Source: an uncultured Bacilli bacterium (GTDB lineage Bacteria; Bacillota_I; Bacilli_A; RF39; UBA660). Taken from it: DNA of 43,691 nt. The DNA is taken from contig CANRJN010000003.1 of the NCBI GenBank assembly GCA_947630945.1, positions 1 through 43,691 on the forward strand. The letters run 5' to 3'. The translations under genes and the position numbers were made by a program. Position 1 is the first letter of the stretch. The number at the start of each line of letters is the position of its first letter. Positions 1 through 10,398 of the stretch are shown piece by piece. The notes beneath the pieces are model-generated. The model ran no database searches. It saw nothing but the letters and a program-made list of their open reading frames with translations, and was not told where the DNA came from.

Positions 1-143
1 TTTAAATATACAAGTTATTTATAAATGTAACTTCCCGTTCATAAAATATTGGGAAATTAACTTTTTATTTAGTGGTTGATTAATAATTATTTACAAAATA
101 AAGTGATTGTGCTATAATCTTGTGGAAAGAAAGGGACTATTAA

Positions 144-1493
144 ATGGAAGATACAATATGTGCAATTGGAACACTTGTAGGAGAGAGTTCTATTAATGTA
201 ATAAGAGTAAGTGGTAGTGAATCTATAAATATTGTTAATAAGTTGTTTAATAAAGACTTAACTAAAAAAGAAACATATACAATAACTTATGGTTTTATTA
301 TGGATAAAGATGAAAAAATAGATGAAGTTTTAGTATCTGTATTTAAAAGTCCTAAATCATTTACAGGTGAAGATATAGTTGAAATAAATACTCATGGTGG
401 AAAAACAGCAGCAAATAAAATTATGGAACTATTACTTAATAATGGAGCAAGACTTGCAGAACCTGGTGAATTTATTAAAAGAAGATTTTTAAATGGGAAA
501 ATAGATTTAATACAAGCAGAAAGTATAAATGATATGATTTCATCAAGCACAGAAGCAGCAAGAAAAATGTCTATGAAAGGTATTAGTAAAGAATTATCTA
601 AAAAAATAAATGATTTAAAAGATAATATTTTACCAATAATAACAAATATAGAAGTAAATATAGATTATCCAGAATATGAAGATGCAGTTGTTGTAACAAG
701 AGAAATAATAAAAGAAAAAATGTCATATATTCAAACAAAAATAAAAGAACTTGTTGATACAAGTGATAATGGGCTTATTATTAAAAATGGAATTAGCATT
801 TCAATAGTAGGCAAACCAAACGTAGGTAAAAGTAGTATTTTAAATAGTTTACTTGGAGAAGATAAAGCAATAGTTACAGATATAAAAGGTACAACAAGAG
901 ATATAGTAGAAGGTTCTATTACATTAAATGGAATACTTGTAAACTTATATGATACAGCAGGAATTAGAGAAACTCATGAATTAGTAGAATCTATTGGTAT
1001 AGAAAAAAGCATTAAAAAAATAGATGATTCAAATTTAATACTATTTGTAATAGATTCATCAAGTAAATTTGAAGAAGAAGATAAAAAAGTATTAGATACA
1101 CTAAAAGATAAAAAAGTATTAGTTGTATATAATAAAATAGATTTAGCAAAACAAAAAATAAAAGAATTAGAAAAATTTGATAGTATAGAAATTTCAAGTA
1201 AAGAGCCAGATAAAATTGAATTATTAAAGAAAAAAATAATTGAAATATTAAATTTAGATGATATAGCTAATAGTGATTTTACCTATATTTCTAATGCAAG
1301 ACAAATCTCACTTTTAAAAAAATGTTTAGAAATTACATATAAAATAGATGAAGAAATAAAAAATGAGATACCTGTTGATTTAATTGAAATTAATATTCAA
1401 GAATTATGGCAAACACTAGGTGAAATTACAGGTAGTGTATATAAAGAAGAATTATTGGATGAAATATTCAGTAAATTTTGTCTTGGAAAGTAG
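144..1493 (+). CDS. mnmE: tRNA modification GTPase MnmE
   Basis: N-term DTICAIGT, G1 GKPNVGKSS, DTAGIRET, NKIDL, C-terminal FCLGK. Confidence 0.97.
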   Translation: MEDTICAIGTLVGESSINVIRVSGSESINIVNKLFNKDLTKKETYTITYGFIMDKDEKIDEVLVSVFKSPKSFTGEDIVEINTHGGKTAANKIMELLLNNGARLAEPGEFIKRRFLNGKIDLIQAESINDMISSSTEAARKMSMKGISKELSKKINDLKDNILPIITNIEVNIDYPEYEDAVVVTREIIKEKMSYIQTKIKELVDTSDNGLIIKNGISISIVGKPNVGKSSILNSLLGEDKAIVTDIKGTTRDIVEGSITLNGILVNLYDTAGIRETHELVESIGIEKSIKKIDDSNLILFVIDSSSKFEEEDKKVLDTLKDKKVLVVYNKIDLAKQKIKELEKFDSIEISSKEPDKIELLKKKIIEILNLDDIANSDFTYISNARQISLLKKCLEITYKIDEEIKNEIPVDLIEINIQELWQTLGEITGSVYKEELLDEIFSKFCLGK

Positions 1494-1501
1494 ATGATAA
1501 T

Positions 1502-3364
1502 ATGAAGTTTGATATTATAGTTGTAGGTGGTGGCCATGCAGGATGTGAAGCAAGTCTTGCTAGTGCTAGAATGGGTAAAAAGACACTACTTATAACAGGT
1601 AATTTAAAAAATGTAGCAGATATGCCTTGTAATCCCTCAATTGGAGGTTCTGCAAAAGGTATAGTTGTAAGAGAAATAGATGCCTTAGGCGGAGAAATGG
1701 GCTATAACACTGATAAAACACTTTTACAAATAAAAATGTTAAATGTTAAAAAAGGTCCAGGTGTAAGATCATTAAGAGCACAAGGATGCAAAGTTAATTA
1801 TCCAAAAGAAATGCTAAATACATTACAAAATCAAGAAAATCTAGAATTACTTGAAGACTTTGTAAAATCATTAATAGTAGAAAATAATGAAATAAAAGGA
1901 ATTACTACTGAAAGTGGTAAAACTATTGAATGTAAATCAGTAATATTAACAACAGGAACTTACCTTAATTCGGATATATTATGTGGACATGAAAGTTATA
2001 AAGGTGGACCTCACGGGGAAAAAAATTCTATGTTTTTAAGTAAATCATTAGAAGAAAATGGACTTAAAATAATTAGATTAAAAACAGGAACACCACCTAG
2101 AATATTAAAAAGTTCAATAAACTTTGATGAAGTAACTATTGAAGAAGGAGACATGGAACCACTATCATTTAGTAACTTCTATGAACCTACTTACGATGTT
2201 AAAAATCAAAGACCATGTTATTTAACTTACACAAATAAAACAACACATAAAATAATTATGGACAATTTAGATAAATGTTCTTTATATAGTGGAATGATTA
2301 AAGGTGTAGGACCAAGATATTGCCCATCTATTGAAGATAAAGTAGTAAAATTTAGTGATAAAGATAGACATCAAATTTTTTTAGAGCCTGAAAGAAGTGA
2401 TGATATTGAATATTATGTAGGAGGTTTTTCAACAACAATGCCTCATGAAATTCAAGAAAAATTAATTCATACTATGGATGGACTAAAAAATGCAGTTATA
2501 ACAAAATATGGATATGCTATTGAATACGATGCAATAGATCCTACTGAACTTAATATGAATTTAGAAACTAAAAAAGTAAGTGGACTATTTACTGCTGGTC
2601 AAATAAATGGAACAAGTGGATATGAAGAAGCCGCAGCACAAGGTTTAATGGCAGGAATAAATGCAGTATTAAAACTTGATAATAAAGAACCATTCATACT
2701 TAAAAGAAATGAAGCATACATTGGTGTTTTAATAGATGATTTAATAAATAAAGGAATAACAGAACCTTATAGACTTCTTACATCAAGAGCAGAATTTAGA
2801 TTATTATTAAGACACGATAACGCGTCTATTAGATTAACTGAATATGGAAGAAAATTAGGACTAATTAATGATGAAAAATATAACATATATTTAAATAAAT
2901 TAAAAATGATAAATGAATTAGAAGAATATTTAAAAAATAATTATTTAGAAGCAACAAAAGAAAACAATGAATTTTTAAATAAATATAGTTCATCAAATAT
3001 AACTTCTAAAATCAAATTAATAGAACTAATAAAAAGGCCAGAAATAAATATCGTTGATTTACTTAAATATTTAAATTACGATTACAATAAAGAAATAGCA
3101 GAAATGGTTGAAATAAATATCAAATATGAAGGTTACATCAAAAAAACACAAAATGAAGTTAATAAAATGTTGAAATTAGAAGAAAAACAAATTCCAAAAG
3201 ATATAAACTATGATAATGTAAGAAATATAGCAACAGAAGCAAGACAAAAATTATCTAAAATAAGACCACTTACAATAGGTCAAGCAAGTAGAATAAGTGG
3301 AGTAAATCCAGCAGATATTACAATGCTACTTGTATATTTAAAAAAGGAATATAATAATGAATAA
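1502..3364 (+). CDS. mnmG: tRNA uridine-5-carboxymethylaminomethyl modification enzyme MnmG
   Basis: MKFDIIVVGGGHAGCEAS FAD motif, CNPSIGG, NGTSGYEEAAAQG; start placed at 1502 rather than 1478. Confidence 0.97.
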   Translation: MKFDIIVVGGGHAGCEASLASARMGKKTLLITGNLKNVADMPCNPSIGGSAKGIVVREIDALGGEMGYNTDKTLLQIKMLNVKKGPGVRSLRAQGCKVNYPKEMLNTLQNQENLELLEDFVKSLIVENNEIKGITTESGKTIECKSVILTTGTYLNSDILCGHESYKGGPHGEKNSMFLSKSLEENGLKIIRLKTGTPPRILKSSINFDEVTIEEGDMEPLSFSNFYEPTYDVKNQRPCYLTYTNKTTHKIIMDNLDKCSLYSGMIKGVGPRYCPSIEDKVVKFSDKDRHQIFLEPERSDDIEYYVGGFSTTMPHEIQEKLIHTMDGLKNAVITKYGYAIEYDAIDPTELNMNLETKKVSGLFTAGQINGTSGYEEAAAQGLMAGINAVLKLDNKEPFILKRNEAYIGVLIDDLINKGITEPYRLLTSRAEFRLLLRHDNASIRLTEYGRKLGLINDEKYNIYLNKLKMINELEEYLKNNYLEATKENNEFLNKYSSSNITSKIKLIELIKRPEINIVDLLKYLNYDYNKEIAEMVEINIKYEGYIKKTQNEVNKMLKLEEKQIPKDINYDNVRNIATEARQKLSKIRPLTIGQASRISGVNPADITMLLVYLKKEYNNE

Positions 3365-4061
3365 AGATGAATTTATTGAAAATTGTAGTAAACTAGGAAT
3401 AAATCTTACTAATAAAAATTTAAATGATTTAGAAACATATAAAGATTTATTAATAGAATGGAATAAAAAATTTAATTTAACAACAATCATAGAAGAAAAA
3501 GATATTTATTTAAAACACTTTTATGATAGTTTATGTTTAGTAAAAATAATAGATTTAAATAATAAAAAAATATGTGATTTTGGAACAGGCGCGGGTTTTC
3601 CTGGAATGGTACTTGCAATAATATTTGAAAGTTCCACTTTCACATTAATAGAATCAAATAATAAAAAAATAACATTTTTAGAAGAAGTAAAAAATAAATT
3701 AAATTTAAAAAATGTAGAAATAATAAACACAAGAGTAGAAGATTATGGTAAAAATAATAGAGAACTATTTGATATAGTAACTTGTAGAGCAGTATCTAAT
3801 TTAAATATAATATTAGAGTTATCCTCCTCATTATTAAAAATAAATGGTAAATTTATACCTATGAAATCAAATGTATTAGAAGAATTAGAAAAATGTGAAA
3901 AAAATATTGATAAATTAAGTTACAAATTAGTAAAAGAAATTGATTATGAATTACCAATAGAAAAATCAAAAAGAACATTATTAATGTTTGAAAAATATAA
4001 AATCACTGATTTAAAGTATCCAAGAAATTACAATATTATAAAAAAAGAAAGTATAAAATAA
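3357..4061 (+). CDS. rsmG: 16S rRNA (guanine527-N7)-methyltransferase RsmG
   Basis: DFGTGAGFPGMVLAI SAM motif, synteny with mnmEG. Confidence 0.95.
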   Translation: MNKDEFIENCSKLGINLTNKNLNDLETYKDLLIEWNKKFNLTTIIEEKDIYLKHFYDSLCLVKIIDLNNKKICDFGTGAGFPGMVLAIIFESSTFTLIESNNKKITFLEEVKNKLNLKNVEIINTRVEDYGKNNRELFDIVTCRAVSNLNIILELSSSLLKINGKFIPMKSNVLEELEKCEKNIDKLSYKLVKEIDYELPIEKSKRTLLMFEKYKITDLKYPRNYNIIKKESIK

Positions 4062-4111
4062 ATACAAATAAGATAAAATATTTAAATAAATACAAATAAG
4101 ATAAAATATTT
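4056..4111. repeat. Perfect 28-bp tandem duplication (x2) at the rsmG 3' end
   Basis: aaataaatacaaataagataaaatattt occurs twice in a row. Confidence 0.9.
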
Positions 4112-4208
4112 GTGTTTATTTTTTTAACAAGATATTAACATAAAATACAAAATGTACTTGATAAAATTAGAAAAATAGATTAAAATTGTTATAGAAGTAA
4201 AAAGGGTA

Positions 4209-5357
4209 ATGTATATGGAAGAAAATGAAAAAATTGTAAATATAAGAGTTGAAGATATAATACCAAATAGGTTTCAACCAAGACTTGCATTTGATGAGAC
4301 AGAATTAAATAGTCTTGCAGATTCAATTAGAAGATATGGTATTATACAACCGTTAGTATTAAGAAACATTGGTTCAAAATATGAAATCATTGCAGGAGAA
4401 AGAAGATATAAGGCTTCTCTTTTAGCAGGGTTAAAAACAGTACCAGCAATTATAAAAAATACAGATGATAATACTAGTTCTGAAATAGCATTATTAGAAA
4501 ACTTACAAAGAAAAAATCTAACAGTTATAGAAGAAGCACAATCATATAAAAAACTACTTGATAAAAATTATAGACAAGAAGAAATAGCAAAAAAATTAGG
4601 TGTAAGTCAATCATCAATAGCAAATAAATTAAGACTACTAAGTTTACCAAAAGAAGTACAAGACGCGTTATTATATAATAAAATAAGTGAAAGACATGCA
4701 AGAAGTTTATTATCTCTAAATGATTCTAATAGTCAATTAGAATTATTAAATAGAATTATAAACGAAAGATTAACTGTAAGACAAACAGAAGAAGAAATAA
4801 GTAAAATGTTAAATAAATCAACTATTGATAATGATATTCCAGAAGGACTTATGAAATTCTTAGAACAAGAAATGAAAAAAGATAGTGAAGAAGCAGAAGA
4901 AAAAATAGAACACATAAGCGAATTAAATATACCAGAAGTTGTAAATATTGAAGATGAACCAAAAGAAGAAAAGAAAAACGATAAAGAAGAAGAAAAACAA
5001 ACACTAAATCCATTCCAAGCAGAATTTGAGAATAATATAAGAAAAATAGATGAACAACTTCAAAATCAAAAAGATAGCAGTTATTATGATGAAATAATTA
5101 ATAACGCGATGAAAGATAGATATAATATAAAAGAAGAAAATAATGTATTACACGAAGAAATAGAAAATATTGAAGAAGAAAAACAAGAATTACAAAAAGA
5201 AATTACAAATCAAAAAATTACTTTACCAAATATGATTAGCAAAGTAAGAGAATTAGTAAGTGATTTAAATAAAACTAATATTATTACAACACAAGAAATG
5301 GATTTACCTGATAAATATAAAATAGTTATAGAAATAGATAAAAGTGCTAGAAATTAG
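4209..5357 (+). CDS. ParB/Noc-family nucleoid protein with long acidic coiled-coil insertion
   Basis: GERRYKAS, ENLQRKNLTVIEEA, HTH VSQSSIANKLRLL, RLTVRQTEEEI; follows rsmG as noc does in Bacillus. Confidence 0.88.
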   Translation: MYMEENEKIVNIRVEDIIPNRFQPRLAFDETELNSLADSIRRYGIIQPLVLRNIGSKYEIIAGERRYKASLLAGLKTVPAIIKNTDDNTSSEIALLENLQRKNLTVIEEAQSYKKLLDKNYRQEEIAKKLGVSQSSIANKLRLLSLPKEVQDALLYNKISERHARSLLSLNDSNSQLELLNRIINERLTVRQTEEEISKMLNKSTIDNDIPEGLMKFLEQEMKKDSEEAEEKIEHISELNIPEVVNIEDEPKEEKKNDKEEEKQTLNPFQAEFENNIRKIDEQLQNQKDSSYYDEIINNAMKDRYNIKEENNVLHEEIENIEEEKQELQKEITNQKITLPNMISKVRELVSDLNKTNIITTQEMDLPDKYKIVIEIDKSARN

Positions 5358-5381
5358 CACTTTTAAATTTTATATAATAGT

Positions 5382-7301
5382 TTAATTTTCTATATTTTCC
5401 ACATAATTATAACTAGGCTCACTACCTTTTTCATAATAACATAAATACCCTTTGATTTTCTCTTCACCACTAATTGGATCTATTGTATCTGCTGTTATAC
5501 CCGTTGGTATATCATACCAAGTTTTATTATTATCTTTTATATTATTTATAGTATTAGCCCATATTCGTTTACTAATTTTAGAATCAGTTGTTTTAACATT
5601 AGAATTATCATCATTACCAGCCCACACCATAACTAAATAATCTTTATTATATCCAATAGTCCAATAATCAGTTGCAGTACTACCACTTTTAATAGCATAC
5701 TTACCATCAATTAAACTAGAAATACTTACCAAAGTAGGAGATGCATAAGAAACCAAACTATAATCATAAGTAGAAGTAAGTAAATTATTTAAAATATAAA
5801 CATACTTTTTATTCAAAACATATTCATTTTTATATTTATATTCATAAAGAATATTTCCCTTATTATCTGTTATTTTTTCTATAATATGAGGAGTTTCATG
5901 TTTCCCCTCATTAGCAAGAGTAATAAAACCATTACTATAATCAATAATATTAATTTCAGTAGTACCAAGAGCAGAAGAAGCAACATTTTGAACTTCTGTA
6001 TTAATTTTTACTCTTTTCATTGTATTAGAAAGAACATCAGTTCCTAAAAATAAATGAGTTTTCATAGCATAAATATTATCAGAATATGCAATAGCACTTA
6101 ACATAGAAATGTTTTTATTAGCATAAATATTATTTGCATTTTTAGGACTATAAGTTTCATTACCTAAATTAAATGTAGTCCTTTCACTAAGAAAAGTTGA
6201 AGATGGAGTAAAACCATTCTCTAACGCAGAATAATACAAAAATGGCTTTATAGTAGAACCAACTTGTCTATGAGAAGACACAGCACGATTAAATTGAGAA
6301 GTTGAATAATCTTTACCACCAATTAAAGCAACAATTTTTCCATTTTCAGGTTTTACAACAATAGATGCCACCTGTAAAGTAGTGTCACTCATTTCTTTTG
6401 AAACATTATTTTCTAACAATTTTTGCACATCAACATCTAAATTTGTATATATTTTAAGACCATCAATATCTAATAATGAATCAGGAATATCTTTAATATT
6501 ATCCATTTCACTTAATATAGCATCCTTATAATAATAAATACTAGAAAGTTCAGTTTTATCATATTTACCATAAAAATTTAATTCTTTATTATAAATTTCA
6601 TCAATTTCATTCTTTTTAATAATACCATTATTATACATACTAACAAGTACATCATTTTGTCTTTTCTTAGCATTGTCAAAATTAGTAATAGGATTATAAT
6701 AACTAGGACTTCTTGGAATACCAACTAAAATAGTTGCTTCCTCAATACTTAAATCTTTTGGTTCTTTGTTAAAATAATATTTACTTGCATTCTTAATACC
6801 ATAATTTCCAGCACCAAAATCAATAGTATTCAAATACCCCTCTAATATTTCATCCTTACTATAATGAGTTTCAAGTTCAATAGTCAAGAATGCTTCTTCC
6901 ATTTTTCTTTTCCAAGTCTTATCAAAAGTTAAATACAAATTTTTAACATACTGTTGAGATATAGTAGAAGCACCTTGTTTAATCTCACCACTTACTAAAT
7001 TTATAAATATTGCTTTTAAAATTCTCATAAAATCAAAACCATTATGCGTATAGAAATTTTTATCTTCAATACTAATCATCGCGTCTTTAACATAATCACT
7101 AATCTCATCAAGTTCTACATAATTACTTTCTGTACTATCGAATATATCATTTCCATTTTTATCATAATATGTAATGTTATCAGTTGTATTAATTGAAAAT
7201 TTAGGCGTGATAAAAGCATATACATAAAAACTCAAACTTGCTATAATAGTAATAAAAAATAATAAAACAAATATTTTAATAATAAATACAATTTTCTTCA
7301 T
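5382..7301 (-). CDS. Class A penicillin-binding protein (GT51 + transpeptidase)
   Basis: GT51 motifs EDKNFYTHNGFD and QGASTISQQYVKN; transpeptidase STIK, SDN, KSGS; track ORF begins at a TTG (7316), likely ATG at 7301. Confidence 0.93.
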   Translation of the reverse strand: MKKIVFIIKIFVLLFFITIIASLSFYVYAFITPKFSINTTDNITYYDKNGNDIFDSTESNYVELDEISDYVKDAMISIEDKNFYTHNGFDFMRILKAIFINLVSGEIKQGASTISQQYVKNLYLTFDKTWKRKMEEAFLTIELETHYSKDEILEGYLNTIDFGAGNYGIKNASKYYFNKEPKDLSIEEATILVGIPRSPSYYNPITNFDNAKKRQNDVLVSMYNNGIIKKNEIDEIYNKELNFYGKYDKTELSSIYYYKDAILSEMDNIKDIPDSLLDIDGLKIYTNLDVDVQKLLENNVSKEMSDTTLQVASIVVKPENGKIVALIGGKDYSTSQFNRAVSSHRQVGSTIKPFLYYSALENGFTPSSTFLSERTTFNLGNETYSPKNANNIYANKNISMLSAIAYSDNIYAMKTHLFLGTDVLSNTMKRVKINTEVQNVASSALGTTEINIIDYSNGFITLANEGKHETPHIIEKITDNKGNILYEYKYKNEYVLNKKYVYILNNLLTSTYDYSLVSYASPTLVSISSLIDGKYAIKSGSTATDYWTIGYNKDYLVMVWAGNDDNSNVKTTDSKISKRIWANTINNIKDNNKTWYDIPTGITADTIDPISGEEKIKGYLCYYEKGSEPSYNYVENIEN

Positions 7302-7417
7302 AATATAAGTACCCAATATTATTATGTAATTAAATGTATAAAAAATACTTGATTTATTATAAAAAATAAGTATAATTTTAATGGAAGAAGTGAGAACTTT
7401 GAGGAGGATTTTTTAAA

Positions 7418-7867
7418 ATGAAATTTAAAACAATAAGTAAAGAAGAATTAGAAACATTATCATTTGATGATATTGCATATATAATTTTAAAAGAAAAAGG
7501 CAAAAAAATGAAAATAGCAGATATATTTAAAATAATATGTGACACTCTAAATTTAGGAGAAAGAGCATATGAAGAACAAATGGGTGATTTTTTTGCATTA
7601 ATGGCAACTGAAAAAAGATTTATACAATTAGAAAAAGGTTATTGGGATTTAAGAGAAAATCACACTGCTCAAATTAGTATAAAAGAAATAGAAGATGAAC
7701 TTGAAGACGATATCATGGTTGATGAAGACAAAGATGATGAAGAAGATGAAAATGAAGAAAAAGATTACTATGATGATATAGATGATATGGATGATGATAA
7801 AGAAGAAGATGATTTAAAAGATTTAGTTATAGTAGATGAAGGATATGAAGACGATTTAGATATGTAG
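7418..7867 (+). CDS. rpoE: RNA polymerase delta subunit RpoE
   Basis: N-terminal HARE-HTH-like domain followed by a highly acidic tail. Confidence 0.9.
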   Translation: MKFKTISKEELETLSFDDIAYIILKEKGKKMKIADIFKIICDTLNLGERAYEEQMGDFFALMATEKRFIQLEKGYWDLRENHTAQISIKEIEDELEDDIMVDEDKDDEEDENEEKDYYDDIDDMDDDKEEDDLKDLVIVDEGYEDDLDM

Positions 7868-7912
7868 AGAAGTACTTTCTTAAAAATAAAAAAATAGAAA
7901 GGAAAATTTAAA

Positions 7913-8977
7913 ATGAAAGAAAGATTAGATATTATAAATGAAAGATACAATTATTTAAATGAAGAACTTTTAAAACCAGAAATTTATGAAGACTATAAAA
8001 AGATGCAAGAAGTATCAAAAGAAAAAAATTCAATAGAGAAAATAGTAGAAACATATAAACATTATAATAGTGTACTAGATGATATAGAAGCAGCAAAAGA
8101 AATGTCAAAAGATATTGAGATGAAAGAATTTGCTGATGAAGAATTAGAAAAATTACATAAAGAAAAAGAAGAGTTAGAACAAAAATTAAAAATAATGCTT
8201 TTACCAAAAGATCCAAATGATGAAAAAAATGTTATTATGGAAATCCGTGGAGCAGCAGGTGGAGATGAAGCAAATATTTTTGCAGGTGACTTATTTAGAA
8301 TGTACTCTAAATATGCTGAAAAACAAGGATGGAAATTAGAAGTAACACATGAAGTTCCTGGTGAAAGTGGAGGATATGCGCAAATTGAATTTATGCTTAG
8401 TGGAGAAAGTGTTTATTCTAAATTAAAATATGAAAGTGGAGCACATAGAGTACAAAGAGTACCAGAAACAGAATCACAAGGTAGAGTACACACATCTACT
8501 GCAACTGTACTTGTTATGCCAGAAGTAGAAGAAATAGATATTGAAATAAAAGATAGTGATATTAGAGTAGATATAACAAGAAGTAGTGGAGCTGGAGGAC
8601 AATGTGTAAATACAACAGATTCTGCTGTTAGAATTACACACTTACCTACAAACATAGTTGTTTATTGTCAAGTTGAAAGAAGTCAAATAAAAAATAAAGA
8701 ACGTGCTATGCAGATATTAAAAACAAGACTTTATGATTTAAGACAAAGAGAACAAGAAGAAAAACTTGGTAATGAAAGAAGAAGCAAGATTGGTACAGGA
8801 GATAGAGCAGAAAAAATAAGAACTTATAATTATCCACAAAATAGACTTACTGATCATAGAATAAATTACACAGTAATGCACTTAGATAAAATTATGGAAG
8901 GCGATTTAGAAGATTTAATTGAAGCCTTAATCGCAGAAGATGAAAGAGCACGTTTAGGAGAACATGATGGAGAATAA
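7913..8977 (+). CDS. prfA: Peptide chain release factor 1
   Basis: GGQ motif SSGAGGQCVNTTDSAVRITH; RVPETESQGRVHTS. Confidence 0.98.
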   Translation: MKERLDIINERYNYLNEELLKPEIYEDYKKMQEVSKEKNSIEKIVETYKHYNSVLDDIEAAKEMSKDIEMKEFADEELEKLHKEKEELEQKLKIMLLPKDPNDEKNVIMEIRGAAGGDEANIFAGDLFRMYSKYAEKQGWKLEVTHEVPGESGGYAQIEFMLSGESVYSKLKYESGAHRVQRVPETESQGRVHTSTATVLVMPEVEEIDIEIKDSDIRVDITRSSGAGGQCVNTTDSAVRITHLPTNIVVYCQVERSQIKNKERAMQILKTRLYDLRQREQEEKLGNERRSKIGTGDRAEKIRTYNYPQNRLTDHRINYTVMHLDKIMEGDLEDLIEALIAEDERARLGEHDGE

Positions 8978-9710
8978 AATTACTTCACTTGGAATTTCTA
9001 AATTAGAAGCAGAAGAATTAATAAAAGTAAGTAAAAACATAGAAAAAGATTATCAAAAATTGTTAAAAAAATACCCAATCCAATATTTGATTGGGTATGT
9101 TAATTTTTATGGTAATAAAATTAATGTTAATGAAAATGTATTAATTCCAAGATATGAAACAGAATATTTAGTTGAAAAAACAATTAAATATAGTAAAACA
9201 ATATTTAAAGATAAAAAAATAGATATAGTTGACTTAGGTACAGGTAGTGGATGTATCGCGGTGGCTCTTGCAAAAGAATTAAATTCTAATATAACAGGAA
9301 TTGATATTTCAAATGATGCACTACAAATAGCAAAAATAAATTCAAAAGAAAATAATGTAGATATTAAATTTATCAAAAATGATATGCTAGAAAATATTAA
9401 TACTAAATTTGATATTATAATAAGTAATCCACCATATATTAAAGAAAATGAAGAAATAATGGATAGTGTTAAATTATACGAACCACATACTGCTTTATAT
9501 GCAAGTGATAATGGACTATATTTTTACAAAAAAATATTAAAAGAAGCAGTAAATAATGTAAAAGAAAAATTTATTATTTCTTTTGAAATAGGATATATGC
9601 AAGGAAAAGATATAATAGACATTGCTAAATACTATTTTCCTTATGCTAAAATACTTTTAGAAAAAGATTTATCTAATAAAGATAGATATATTTTTATAAT
9701 AAATGAATAA
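8964..9710 (+). CDS. prmC: Release factor glutamine methyltransferase PrmC
   Basis: NPPY motif (ISNPPYIKENE), DLGTGSGCIAVAL; overlaps prfA. Confidence 0.96.
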   Translation: MMENKITSLGISKLEAEELIKVSKNIEKDYQKLLKKYPIQYLIGYVNFYGNKINVNENVLIPRYETEYLVEKTIKYSKTIFKDKKIDIVDLGTGSGCIAVALAKELNSNITGIDISNDALQIAKINSKENNVDIKFIKNDMLENINTKFDIIISNPPYIKENEEIMDSVKLYEPHTALYASDNGLYFYKKILKEAVNNVKEKFIISFEIGYMQGKDIIDIAKYYFPYAKILLEKDLSNKDRYIFIINE

Positions 9711-9717
9711 AAAATAA

Positions 9718-9753
9718 AAAAATCAACCAATATTACAATGAAAGGTTGATTTT
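9718..9753 (+). terminator. Hairpin between prmC and spoIIR
   Basis: aatcaacc ... ggttgatttt. Confidence 0.6.
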
Positions 9754-9756
9754 AAA

Positions 9757-10308
9757 ATGAAAAAAATAATTTTAGTATTAAGTATTATAATATTTATAAT
9801 TTTTATGAGTAATGATGAATATAATGTAAGAGAAGACTCTATAAGATTTAGAGTTATTGCTAATAGTAATTCTATAAAAGATATAGCAATGAAAGAAAAA
9901 GTAGTTAATGAATTATCAGGTATACTTTTTGATAAAACTCATACAGAAGAAGAAACAAGTGAAAATATATATTCAAATTTAAAAAATATAGAAAATAGAA
10001 TAGATAATTTATTTGAAAAAAATAATTATAACAAAACATTTAATATATCATATGGATTAAATGAATTTCCTAAAAAAGTATATAGAGGTAATACATATCC
10101 TGCTGGTACATATAAATCACTTGTAATTGAAATAGGAGATGCAAAAGGAAATAATTATTTTTGTATATTATATCCATCATTATGTATGTTAGATTATGAA
10201 GAAATGCAAACAAAAGAAAATGAAAGTATTGAAAAATCAAATTTAAATGAAGAAAATAAAATAGAATATAAATTTAAAATAGTAGACTTATTTAAAAAGA
10301 TATTTTAG
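9757..10308 (+). CDS. spoIIR: Stage II sporulation protein R
   Basis: IRFRVIANSNS...AMKEKV, YPAGTYKSLVIEIGDAKGNNYFCILYPSLCMLD. Confidence 0.9.
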   Translation: MKKIILVLSIIIFIIFMSNDEYNVREDSIRFRVIANSNSIKDIAMKEKVVNELSGILFDKTHTEEETSENIYSNLKNIENRIDNLFEKNNYNKTFNISYGLNEFPKKVYRGNTYPAGTYKSLVIEIGDAKGNNYFCILYPSLCMLDYEEMQTKENESIEKSNLNEENKIEYKFKIVDLFKKIF

Positions 10309-10398
10309 TGTCAAAAATATATTAAAAAACATATAATTCATTGATTATTCTTTTATTTAATAGTATAGTATTATTAAAGAAAGGCATTAAGGTGAATT

